Positions 51,174 through 62,516 of a stretch of DNA of 64,000 nucleotides are shown here, piece by piece. The first letter of the stretch is position 1; the number at the start of each line of letters is the position of its first letter. The notes beneath the pieces were generated by a model. The model was given only the letters and a program-made list of their open reading frames with translations, searched no databases and had not been told where the DNA came from. Position numbers and translations under genes: made by a program. Source of the stretch: Massariosphaeria phaeospora (lineage: Eukaryota; Ascomycota; Dothideomycetes; Pleosporales); NCBI GenBank assembly GCA_011032825.1, contig JAADJZ010000010.1, positions 496,001 to 560,000 on the forward strand. The letters run 5' to 3'.

Positions 51174-51372
51174 AAGAGATCGATCTTAGTGAAGAGTAGG
51201 AACCAAGGAACGAAGAGGACGGGCTTATATACTCCTCTACCCCTAAGAGCTCCTCACACATTCGTGTTCTGTGTGCCAGTTTTGACTCAGACTCAGATCC
51301 CACACATGAAATATCCGAGTGACATTTGATACCCCACAAACAAAGTCATCGAAGTGTAATCCGCCTATTTAT

Positions 51373-51910
51373 CCAGCCGACCCCTTGAAAACAAAGCTCA
51401 GACATAGTTGTACACTTTGTACTGTTCATCTTATGGATCCCCTTGGAACAGGGGCTCGAACATACATCCAGTGGACAGCCATTTCAAACAGACACCGAAC
51501 AAGACGCCAGCCATGTTCGATGAACCAGATGAATATGTGGCTCCGCACCAGCTACCTTCTCCGTCAAAAGTCGCATAGCGAGCATTCTGTTGAGCTTAAA
51601 GGAATCCGCACATGTTTGGGAATAAAGCTAAATGTTAGATTCCAGCTGACCCCTTGGAAACAAGGCGTAGACATCATCGTAAGCTCCGTGAAGCTTTTCT
51701 GACATCCCCTTTGGAACAGGGGCTCGAACATACATCCAGCCGACAGCCATTTCAAACAGGCACCAAGCAAGACGCCAGCCATGTTCGATGAACCAGATGA
51801 ATATTTGGTTCTGCACCATTTCTTTGCACAGCTACCATTTCTGTCGAAAGTTGTCGCATAGCAAGCATTTTGTTTAATTCAGAACGCGATCCGCACATGT
51901 TTTGGCACAG
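51373..51910. repeat. 268-bp tandem duplication
   Basis: Unit 1 starts at 51373 (CCAGCCGACCCCTTG) and unit 2 at 51641 (CCAGCTGACCCCTTGG). Both contain CCCCTTGGAACAGGGG-type hairpins followed by CTCGAACATACATCCAG, ACGCCAGCCATGTTCGATGA and ACCAGATGAATAT, in the same order with moderate divergence and small indels. No complete gene is carried. Confidence 0.85.
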
Positions 51911-53404
51911 TCGTGAATTTCAGGCGTCGGGCTCCGGGACGAGGATGTGTTGTGATGGTGAGTGAACAAGAGTGAAAAGAAGAGGAGTGTTGCCTGTATT
52001 TTACACCCCTACGAGTCCCGCAACCATAACAGTCACACCCGCAAGTTTTAACAACAGAATCCGCACGACCCAGCCATAGCGGTGGTGTACCAAGCTTTTC
52101 TTTCCCGCCAGCGCTACCATGCTGTCACACTCTCTGTTATTTTCCATTCTTACCCTCACACTCCAAGTACACCACACCCATCGACCGATCGAGAACGTCC
52201 GAACACCCCACAGAAAGCATGAGCTGGATCTGGAGGTGGTTTATGTGCTCTGCACTCCATAATGGAAGCATCAGACATCTTATATTTCCTTCTTAATTCT
52301 CTCATGTCTTACGGGAGATCTTTTTTTTTTGGGTCTAGCATACAAATGTTGAGCGCATGGTTTAGAGCGGGATCCTCTGCCTGTCCGACATAAGAATGCC
52401 AAATTTCGGGTTTGAATGATAACTTGCCGCATGGAGGATATCGTAAAAGGATACGTTTCCACAACCCATCCACCACCACCATGAAACTTCGTCCAACTCC
52501 TTTTCTCTAAACCCCCAAATCGCTCATTTTTCAGCATCGAGAAACCGCACCCAGAACAGCCATGAGTTAGCCGACTGTGTACTTTTGTCTCCCCTTTCCC
52601 CGCCCCAACCACATCATCATTCCAGCACCAGTTCAGTTTCAGTTTCTTCTCCTTAGTAGACCAAACCCCATCCCCACAACACTCGCCATACAAGTCTCAA
52701 CAACGACTCTTTTCAGACTTTCTCTCTTCCTTCGTCCCTCACATAGGTCAAGTATCAAGCGCTTTCCACCGACAGAAAGAACATGTACGTCCAACCAACT
52801 GTTTTTTATTATTGCCTGCCGGCCTGCAGACAATAGTTGGTGGAGTGGAGTGAAGGAGAGACGGAGAAAGCGTAGTAGGAGGGGGCTTATATATATGCAT
52901 GCCAGTAGTCGGGAGACGAGAAACAGACAGACAGCGGAAAACAGTCATGATGATGATGATGAGGACCATCCATACAGAACTACTACGATGATGATGCTGT
53001 TGATGATGACAACGACGACGCTGAGCAACACGAAAGAGCAATGATGAGCAGGTAAGAAACGCCGGCAACTACCATGACGTGAACGCGGCACCGAGGTATC
53101 AATTTCTACATAGAAACACCGACCCCAGCAAATCAAATCATACCGTATCATAACACATCATAGCACGCCCCCCCCTCCCGCTCAGTCCTGCATCATATAT
53201 ACAGTGAAAAATGCCCACGACTCCGCTAAAGACACCGAGCAGTCAGACAGATTCGCCGCGCGCAAAGCTGTTCTTCTGATAAGTACCGAGATCCCGATTC
53301 GCCGTGTAATGCATGCCTGTTCCCTGAAAATCATGATAAGTGCTCCCACCAACGCCGATATAAAGTCAAGAGCTCAGCGTGTGACGAGTCCGAAAACCAG
53401 AACA
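51911..53404. other. Gene-poor stretch with ATG/GAT trinucleotide repeats
   Basis: No supported gene. GATGAT-type microsatellites lie at 52946-52965 and 52985-53022. A T-run is at 52321-52330. The 3' flank of the PA-RING gene is at the right end. Confidence 0.5.
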
Positions 53405-55132
53405 TCAAGTTCTAGGCGTAGGATTCGTGTTCTCAGTATTGTTGGGGGTATCATCACCTCGGGGTGGCGGGCCAGGACCACTTGAACTCTCCTCCGGTTG
53501 AGGCGATGCATCCCGCCCGGTGCGCCGCGGCCTGCTACCAAAGACCTCGGAGAGGCGGACACTCATGCGTTTGCTGCGGCGGTTGGCGGTGACGTCTTCA
53601 AGGCTTTCATTTGCGGTTCCCGACGCTACATCGCCACTGCCGTTTCGGCGTTGCTCCCGCAGCCGTCGTAGCGCGGAAATACGTTCTTCAGCCGATGCAT
53701 TTGGTCGGGCGCGGAGGGAGAGGATGTCGCGGAAAGCTGAACGACGGCGATGAGACACTTCGGTGTCCGGCTGGAGAGGCGGGGCGAGGAGGTCGGGGTC
53801 GGCTTCGTCAGCAGAAGCGTGAGAGGTTGTGGGACGTAGGTCGACACGACTATGAGGGTGTTAGTCTGTAAGCAGAAAGGGCATCATCATAGAACTCACC
53901 ATAATGGACATGTGCCAGACACGTTCAGCAACCACGGATCCACGCAATCCGGATGGAACTTGTGGTCGCAGGGTAGCACGCGGATGTCCTGGCCCTTCTC
54001 AAAGTCCTCGGTGCAGATAGAACAGCCAAGGGCCTCGTCGGAGGTAGAACTATCTTGCGTCGAGACTACTCCTGCTGCGAGTGGCTCTGCCGGAGCGATG
54101 CCTGAGTGCTGCTCGATCCCTAGACTTCGTGGCGTTGCTGTCTGGCTAGTAGGTGTGGTCTCATTTGCCATTTGGCTAGTCTCGACTTCGGTCCCCGCTC
54201 GCGCATCGTCCGCATTTCTCGCCGCCGCAGCCGAGCCAAGCTCGACGTCCGTTGGCTTGGAAAGTTCACGGTCGCCAAACTTGACGATGGGTATAGTGTC
54301 CAGAATAGCTCGTCCCAGTCCCCGGGCTCTGCTCTGGCGTGGCCGGCCTAGAACATCGTGTGCTCCATAGCGATCCGGGTGGCGATGCGCTCGGATAGCG
54401 CCCGTGACAATGATTACGAGAAACAGGGCGGTAATGACTCCTGTGATGCTGTACAGGATGATCATGGCGACGGCGGTCGAAGGTGAGGGCCCAAGAGGGT
54501 TTTGGTTTCCGCCAATAGAGCCCTGAGCGTTGGGTATATCATCCCTCGCACCGACCCGATTGACAGTCACAAAGTACTTGTTACTGATGGCGAGGTCGTC
54601 GATGTTGTCATAGACCTTCTGCGCCTCTTCCTTGTTGCCCGTCGTGAATAAGGCGAAGTCTGTCAGCGAGCCATCTCGGAGGCCACTCTGCATGTTGGTA
54701 TAGTTGCAATAGTCGGCCGTAGTGCTGTAGAGGATGGCGGCCGAGATGTTCTTCTTCCAGGCCTCCTCGAGGACCTTTTCGGGGGGCATTCCATCGTAGT
54801 TGGCGCTGTCGCAGCTTATATAGGCGATCTCGCCGCTGGAGACATTGGCAAAGCTGGTCTGGTTCGTGTTGAAGAGGTTGTATCCTTGGAGGGGCTGTGG
54901 CATGTCAGCTAGGAGCACGCGCGGCCGACGTTGCGCAACTTGCATTGTCGAGTATTGCGCGCGGGGTGAGCGGCCAAAGCTCGGTCAGGTTCTGGCGCGA
55001 GTTGTTGTCCTGCAATTGGAGCGAGCCGTCAAACTTGATGCCAGTAGGGCCGTCCGAGGGCACGATGCCGGCTGCTGCGCGCACGGCGAAGAGCGCGCCG
55101 GCCAACTGCCACGGCAGCTGTCGAAGCGCCAT
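53405..55132 (-). CDS. PA-TM-RING ubiquitin ligase, 3 exons with a GC-AG intron
   Basis: Membrane E3 ligase of 542 residues. Exons 55132-54944, 54894-53900 and 53849-53405. A signal peptide ([20 protein letters not shown]) leads into a luminal region with N-glycosylation sites and a PA-like segment ([12 protein letters not shown] to [12 protein letters not shown]). One membrane span ([20 protein letters not shown], about residues 189-208) precedes a cytosolic tail with a RING-H2: [27 protein letters not shown], then CPLC completed at the last junction. The C-terminus is Arg/Ser/Pro-rich. The family (RNF13/GRAIL type) ubiquitinates endosomal or vacuolar cargo. Intron 1 (54895-54943) can only keep the frame with a GC donor (GCAAGT). 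Confidence 0.9.
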
Positions 55133-56249
55133 GGTGTCGCAGCGGGGAATCTGCTGTCAAGTGTATCCAGCGAAGAATGCTGAGGTCCTCTGGAGTCTGC
55201 TTATGGATGGCGCAGCAGGCTCTCCATGGAACGCGGGGGGTGGCGTCGATGGTCGAGGGTCTCTGGCCGTGGTGTGTTCAGCGAAGGGGACGGCCGCTGG
55301 GCAGCAGTGGCATGGCGGGTGGGCGAGCGAGGAGGACCGACGAACTGCTAACTGCTGCTGATGATGTTGCGACTTGCAGGCCAGATGCAGCCCCGGCAGG
55401 CGCGGAGGCAGGAGGGGAGCGCAACCTGGAAAGAGATCGCCGGCGTCGTGCAGCAGCCAGACACGGGCGCAAGGGTGTGTGCACACTGCAGCCTTCAGAA
55501 TCACCACCCACGTCGCTCAGCCCTGAAACCCGGACGCGTCCTCGACCCTCCCCTCGATGCTCCCGAGTCGACTGCCCTGCCCGCACTGCCTCGCCCGCTG
55601 TCTGCTTCCTCAGCAAAGCCCGGTCATCCCGCCGCCTCCGAAACCGCGCGCTCATCCGTCCCATCCGCAGGCGCTAGGCCGCTGCTGACGCGCTGGTGTT
55701 AAAGTAAGACGAGAGCACAAGGCATCCCACCACGGCCGGACGGGGACTTCCTTGCGTCGACAAGACGTCTCAGAAGTGCAGCCAGACTCGGAGCCAGGAA
55801 ATGCCGCCGGCTCTTACAAAGGTAGTCTCCCACTCTCCATGCGCGCGAGCGCAGCACGCGTGGCTCCATTATTGCAACCGTGGATGGCAGATCGCCCCGC
55901 ACAGGCGTCCCGATCAGACGTCACCACTCAGGGCTAGCTGGATATCCGACTACCCGTTTGGGCGGCTTATCTCTGACAGTGTGACAGCCCTCACCTCGTC
56001 GAAAAGCAAATAAAGTCGGAACAAGCTAGCAGCTACCGCACAATCGCCAATTAACATGGTGAATTTGAACCCGCAACCAACCACAACTCCTGTGATCTGC
56101 GGCGCTAAAGCCTACAGTAAACCCCCATACATATGCATGCCCAACCAACATTAGTCTACCTCGTACACATGTCCCCCCAATATCAAGTATAAACAAGGCG
56201 CTAGCGCCTCCCTAGTGCGTCAAGTGCAGCATCGAAGACGCTTTGCTCC
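55133..56249. other. Intergenic region
   Basis: Promoter of the PA-RING gene and 3' flank of the exchanger gene. GC-rich frames on both strands (for example 55177-55677) carry no recognisable features. Confidence 0.5.
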
Positions 56250-59200
56250 TTAGTAAGCGTGCCCACTTTTACCTCGTCCGACTGTCTTGAACGACATGGA
56301 CTGGAATTGCTGCTCCACGACGCCACCCACGGCAAGCGTGTCGGCCCGATTGACCCCCATCTTGTCGATGTCGTTGAAGCTGGAAAGATAGAATCCAACG
56401 ATGACAACCATATACGACAGGATAAGAATCGATCCCTTGAAATAATTGCTCTTCCCCTCTCCGTACATGTACGAGAGCAGGAAGACGCACAGAATCACCG
56501 TGATCATGTCCCATTGAGGGAAGAGTAAGGCTGTGAGACGTCAATACACATTGAAACACACTTTGGAACAAAATACTCACTGAACGTTTCATGCATGATC
56601 CTAGACTCTGGAATGTATCGGATATGGATCGCGCTGTAAAGCACTAGGGCCGGGATCTGGAGGAGGCAAACCTGCAGAGCGTATGCCGATCCGATTTCCA
56701 TAGACAGCGCAATGTTGCCGTTCATGGCAAACGAGATGGCATTCTGTAGAGTGAACAGTCAGATTTTGTTTGCACACTTTTGACGTCTTACATACCAGAA
56801 ACTCGGTCGTATTAGGGACAAGCGCAAAGAGCGTAATGCCCAAGAACTTCTCGTCGATCTTGGATCCCTTCATGACAGCATCCACCGTCTTGACCAGGAT
56901 CTCGGCAATGATGGCATACGCAATAGTTGCAGTGAGGAGAATGGTAGAACTTTTTGCTCGGCTCCAATTAGGCGCATCATGCCCGCCGCCAGTGTGTCCT
57001 GCTGCTTCCTCATGGGCTTCCGCGGCCGCGGCCGTGGCTGTTCTTGTGTTGGCTGGCCGCTCTGCTTGCCCTTTGACTGGGGTATTCGCTAATTGCGCAG
57101 CTTTCCGTGGTGCTTTGGTAGCATCACGCGTGGCTAGAGCTGTCGTGGTGGCCGCGATCTCAGTTATCTGTCGGACTAGAGTATGGCTATCCTCTTCTGA
57201 GAAGCCCTGAAGGTGGAAACCGCTAGATTCAGACTGTACGTCGGCAGCTTTAGGAGGAACGACATGCGGGGTCGCAGTCGCCCGTGAGCTTGGGCGGTCA
57301 TTGTTGGCTGCATCACTTCCTGTCTCGATCTGTTGCAGCGTTTGGCCTACGATGCGCTTGTACAGTTGGCTGTTTCGTATGTTTCCCCGTGAGATAGACT
57401 GACTAGTAGCTTGCCTTGCGAGAGAACCAGGCATCTCAAGATGTCCGCTGGAGCTAAGGAGGCTGGTCGACATGTCCATAGGCTTCTTTTCGTCGATTTC
57501 AGAGCTCCAGATAACAGCAGCGTGGGTCCTAAGAGTGAACAATAGACCGATGACGTAGGAAAGAAACAGGAGGAACGCAGCGAACCAGCTATAGGGTCTA
57601 ACAGCATCCAGATAGAACGGATCGGTAAGGGCCGGAGTTTGCGAATAGTAGCACCTTCGGCAGTCTCGATTCGAGGGAAGATCGTGGTGAGGAACGCATT
57701 GATGACACATCAATTCGTGCTGTGAAATGTGAGCTGGCGTTGTAAATAAATGATTCGGAAACTTACACTTCCGTAGATTTGATAGAACAATGTCGGCCCA
57801 AACGCACCGATAACGGCGAAGAGAAGCATGGTTGACGTTACACCAGCCGACTGGACATTGAAACGCTGTGTTTTCCTCTTAAGTGCACCAAAGCACATGG
57901 ATAGGCCAGGCAAGAAGAGAATACCGGCAAATATACTACCAATGATACTGCCTTCAACAAGCTGTGCTTTCCCCTCTTTCAGTGCCACGCAGTATAGATA
58001 CACTTCGACAATTGTAGAGAAGAAAGCGTTTATGGTAGCGCCGACTCCCATTGAGGATTGGGCAGAGATCGAAGCAACGGCCTGGCCGATGAAATACGCA
58101 AGGGGGATGATTGAAAACAGGGCCATTGTGAAGACGAAGAACTGGTCTGTTATCCAGATCTTGAGCCCAAGCGCCTCAGTAAGGACCCAATAGTCAAAAA
58201 TGACGAAAGCAACGAGGCCAAGTAGGTTGATGAGGAAGATGTTCGTTCCGTCGATGGTATATTTCCAGTACTTGGTGCCTACTGCACGATAAGTGCATAG
58301 CAGGACGGACGAAGACTCGCCAGATCGCCGGACATTGCCGTTGTCAGAATGGAAGGACAGTGCCAAGGGGTGTCGACGAAGATGGTCAAAGAGTAGGAGT
58401 GTAACCTTGCCCATAGGGATGGTGAAAATGAAGAACCAACACAAGCCCGCGACTGTAAACAGTGCAGGAGTGAGGATGCCGTAAAAGAAGACGAAGAAGA
58501 CGACTCGCCCAACATTCCACTTTCCTCGGCCAAAGAGTCTTCGCTTGGTGTTTACAGTGTCGGTCTGCGGTAGGCTGCTCCGTCCTTCTCTTCCAAGCAG
58601 GCTAGTCGTCTCGTCAGCTGAGTCGATGCTGTTTCTTCGTCGGCCAACAAGCGACCCTGTACCGGTGCTGGGTCCGAAGAAAAGGCGACCCTCTTCAATG
58701 TCCCCACTCTGCCACTGTTCGTATTCGCTAATGCTGCGGCCTTCGCCTTCATCTTCTTCCGCATAAGCTTCATCCTGCAAGAGCTTGACATATTTGCCAA
58801 ACGGATAAAACAAGTACCGAGCAAGATCGAGCAGGAGGTGGGAGTACTCCATGCAACTCTCTTCGAATCCTAGTAAGAAACATAGTAGAGCGCCGGCAGC
58901 GGCAATGAGAGCGAGCCACCACCCAAATACCAACGTCCACGCGAGGTTGAAGAAGAGGAGCCAATTGCTCACAAAAAGCCCAGGGGTTGAGTGAATGTCT
59001 TCTTCCGCATTGCGCTGAACAGATCTGCCTTTCTTGTAGAGAGCGGGCTTCCAGATACGGATGCCAAAGGGATGCGTAACGTTGATAGCGTCCTGGCGAT
59101 CCTTGAGTGTGAAGCTCTCGGCATCACTTAGGTCGTCATCGTCGTCATTGTCCTCGTCATCATCGTTGTTGTTCGGAGTGTCGTCTTCACCCTCGTCAGG

Positions 59201-59812
59201 CCTGACAGTATCTTCTCCTGAGGAACCTTGCTGCGTCTCCGAGCCTGTAGGCGCTCCTGCACAGATTTGTTCCACGGTATCATCGTCGTCGACGGACTCC
59301 ACGGTTGCTAGGCCAGGGATCTGCGCGGCAGGTCTCCGTCGAATGTTGGAGGGCTTTCTCCGCAGTGTCTGCCCTTGTTCTTGTTGCTTCTGCTTCAGTT
59401 GTTGTCTAGCCAATGCCAAGCCGACCTCGTCCTCCGCGTCGTCCACCGAGAACTCTTGCCCCTTGTGCGGGAAACGCGCCGATGTGGTCCTTCGACCCAT
59501 TGCGGGTTTTTTTAACTTGGAACTTGACTGCTCGGGCGAGAGGGCATTTTGCTGGCGACGGTCGATGGAGGAAGGGATAGATCCTGCGCCGATTGTCAGT
59601 CAAAGGGTCGAGACATGTACTCATCAACCAAGCTTACCGTAGCCAGCCGTCTGCGTCTGCAGTCCCGGAAGCCTCCTGCGCGCCGACTCGGACGTTACTG
59701 TGTGTTGGCTCGCGGCAGGGGAGTCGACATCGGGATCCGAATTTCGTCTAGACTGGTTGGCGGACTGAGCGTTGCTCCTCCCGCCTGTGGGAGGTTGATC
59801 GCCTTCGCCCAT
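56250..59812 (-). CDS. VNX1: Vnx1-type vacuolar cation/H+ exchanger (CaCA family), 5 exons
   Basis: Large exchanger of 1119 residues. Exons 59812-59638, 59583-57767, 57719-56797, 56743-56581 and 56530-56250, all joined in frame. The first 250 residues are disordered, with a run of Asp (about 150-180). After two or three N-terminal spans come a loop and the first exchanger repeat (GVGATINAFFSTIVEVYLYC, GSIIGSIFAGILFLPG). A long cytosolic loop (about 700-890, Ala/Thr/Ser-rich) separates it from the second repeat (ALVPNTTEFLNAISFAMNGN, LSMEIGSAYALQVCLLQIPA). The acidic Glu in each repeat is kept, but the usual GN.AE is changed to GATINAF..E and PNTTE, as in Vnx1-like members. Yeast Vnx1 exchanges Na+ and K+ for H+ at the vacuole; that activity is inferred here. 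Exon 3 could equally end at 56796 by one base; the frame fixes it at CTG before GTATGT. Confidence 0.92.
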
Positions 59813-60552
59813 GGCGAGATGGGAATGTGCAAAGATGCAGGGGAAGACGCGGCGTGGATTCGCTGGTGATTCAGGGACGGGTTATCTTGTGGCTGGACAC
59901 GATGCTGGGCAGTCCACCACGAGAGGGCTGCGGCGAGAGAGCAAAGAGAACGGCAAATGCATAGGTATCACGAAAACGAGCAGACGTGCCTCCGGACAGC
60001 GGTGGAAGAGACTAGCGGCGCAACTGGACAGATGACAGTGAGGTGGGTGCAGTAGCAGATCAGCTGTCCATCACACGGAAACAAGCTGCTCGAGTCGCGG
60101 GTGATGCCGCGATCGGTGTTGACAGCGCTAGGGCGAAACAGCGCAGCAAGACGAGCAAGCAAACTGCAGCTTCAGGCTCTGGGCGGGCGACAGCGAGATG
60201 GCCCTGCTGTCAATAAAGTGAAGTTTCGGCGATGATGGCGTCTTGCATGAGCTGGGTTCCAGAGTGTTGCCCAGTGGGGCATGGCCGGGAACCCTGCAGC
60301 CGGCAGCCGACGACGCCGGCCGGTCTCAGAGCTTGGACCCCCGTCGGCGGCTCTGTGCCGGCCTCCGAGAAGCTTCCAGTCTGCAGTGAAGCGCATCAGC
60401 TTGGGCGCATTAACACCACCTTCCCCATTGCCACCACTAACTACACTACGTCGCCCATTTATTCCTCCGACACCCTCGTGCATTCACACCACCCTCGCCA
60501 GCCCCATCGTACACCGCCATAGTCCGGCCCGCACACATTGTCCGCCACCACC
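59813..60552. promoter_or_regulatory. Divergent promoter, exchanger / RPT6, with PACE-like site
   Basis: 740 nt between divergent genes. ATTGCCACC at 60427-60435, about 120 nt before the RPT6 ATG, differs by one base from the proteasome-associated control element TTTGCCACC known from yeast proteasome genes (Rpn4 site). Position and strand fit, but one match of this length can be chance. Confidence 0.4.
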
Positions 60553-61770
60553 ATGGCGCTCGATACCTTCTTCCACAACAAGATCGAGAGCATGAAGCTC
60601 GAGATCATACAAGGCCAAGCCAAACTTCGCCGTCTGGAAGCTCAGCGAAACGACTACAACTCGCGCGTGCGGTTACTGCGAGAAGAACTCGGCCTCCTCC
60701 AACAGCCGGGCTCTTATGTCGGCGAGGTCGTCAAGGTGATGGGCACGAAGAAGGTGCTTGTCAAAGTACATCCCGAGGGCAAATATGGTAAGTTCGTACC
60801 CGTACCTTTCAAGCCATGTCGCTGACACGCCCCAGTCGTGGACATCTCGGACAACGTGGATATCAGCAAACTCACCGTCGGGAAGCGCGTCACACTGCTT
60901 AGCGACTCGTACAAGCTTGAGAAGATGCTGCCGTCCTCTGTGGACCCACTGGTGTCACTCATGATGGTAGAGAAGGTCCCGGACAGCACCTACGACATGA
61001 TCGGAGGGCTAGACCAGCAGATCAAGGAGATCAAGGAAGTCATTGAGCTGGGCCTACAACATCCGGAGCTCTTCGAATCGCTCGGTATAGCCCAACCGAA
61101 GGGCGTCTTGTTATACGGACCTCCTGGTACAGGAAAGACTCTTCTCGCTCGTGCTGTGGCTCATCACGCGGACTGCAAGTTCATTCGAGTTTCAGGAAGC
61201 GAGCTGGTGCAGAAATACATTGGCGAGGGTAGCCGCATGGTGCGAGAGCTCTTCGTTATGGCCCGAGAACACGCTCCGAGCATTATCTTCATGGACGAGA
61301 TTGACAGCATCGGATCAAGTCGAGTCGAGGGAAGCTCGGGTGGTGACTCGGAGGTGCAGCGGACCATGCTGGAACTGCTGAACCAGCTGGACGGCTTCGA
61401 GCCAACGAAGAACATCAAGATTATCATGGCTACGAATCGTCTAGACATCCTAGATCCCGCACTCCTTCGACCTGGCCGCATCGACCGAAAGATTGAATTC
61501 CCTCCGCCCACCGTCGAAGCACGTGCTGATATTCTTCGCATTCACTCCAGGAGCATGAACTTGACTCGTGGCATAAATCTCACCAAGATCGCTGAGAAGA
61601 TGAATGGCTGCTCGGGCGCCGAGCTTAAAGGTGTCTGCACGGAGGCCGGTATGTTCGCATTGAGGGAGCGCAGAGTGCACGTCACTCAGGAGGACTTCGA
61701 TCTTGCGACTGCGAAGGTATTGAACAAGCACGACGACAAGGCGACCAGCTTGAGCAAACTGTGGAAGTGA
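60553..61770 (+). CDS. RPT6: 26S proteasome regulatory ATPase Rpt6, 2 exons
   Basis: AAA+ ATPase subunit of the 19S base that unfolds and feeds ubiquitinated proteins into the 20S core. Exons 60553-60787 and 60836-61770 (48-nt intron) give 389 residues. An N-terminal coiled coil (about 10-50) is followed by [12 protein letters not shown] and the OB fold, then Walker A GPPGTGKT (173-180), Walker B IIFMDEID (228-235), and the second-region-of-homology [39 protein letters not shown] and the end SLSKLWK identify the Rpt6 (Sug1/S8) subunit. The C-terminal L-W-K differs in detail from the yeast L-F-K but is the same type. Very strong identification. Confidence 0.97.
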
Positions 61771-62516
61771 GTGACCGGCATCGTGAGGTTGACGATAAGC
61801 AAGAGACAGTTGGGTGCTACCTTGCCCTTGTTAGCGGTGAAACGCTGCGGCTTTTGAGACGTACTGAGCATGCACGGATACTCATGAACCATGCGGAACT
61901 CCTATAAAGCGTCAACCACCAACATAATATCATGGGAAATATTCCACATTCAGCGATTAACATATTCACGTGACATGGCGTCACCTCTTGCCGCTTCGCC
62001 GATCCCGTCCCGTCTTACAGATATCTATCTTCCTTGAATGAATCCCATTACACCACATTTGCTATTAATTGACACATCGGATAATGAAGCCCCCCGACCC
62101 GATATTGGTGTTGACCATCGCTAATACGTCATGAAGGACTTGATATGATATGTTTTTCGGAAGAGGATTCGGAAGAGGATCATGAGAGTGTGGTTCCGGC
62201 ACAACGGTTACCAGGGAACAGGCGCGCAAGATCGCGCCTATCGTGTTGACATGATTGCGAAAGTTCGGACACCGATTGCGCAACCGTATAACTTCTCAAG
62301 CTAACCCTACAAAGGCAGCTCTTGGACTACAAAGGTAGCTCAGAGCTGCCCCGATTCAACGTTTGACACCCCGGGTCTCCTCGTTGTGCGACTTTATAAT
62401 AAACCAGTTGGTTCTCACATCCCAACCAACAGTCTTCTCTTCTACACATATTTATCTCATCCTTCTATCTATTTTTTCTCTAGGTTCAGTCCAGAAAAGA
62501 GAAACGGGTGCGCACT
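61771..62516. other. Intergenic region
   Basis: 3' flank of RPT6 and promoter/leader of the MFS transporter. A CAAAGGCAGCTCTTGGACTACAAAGGTAGCTC short duplication (ACAAAGGYAGCTC) is at about 62310-62341. No gene seen. Confidence 0.5.
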
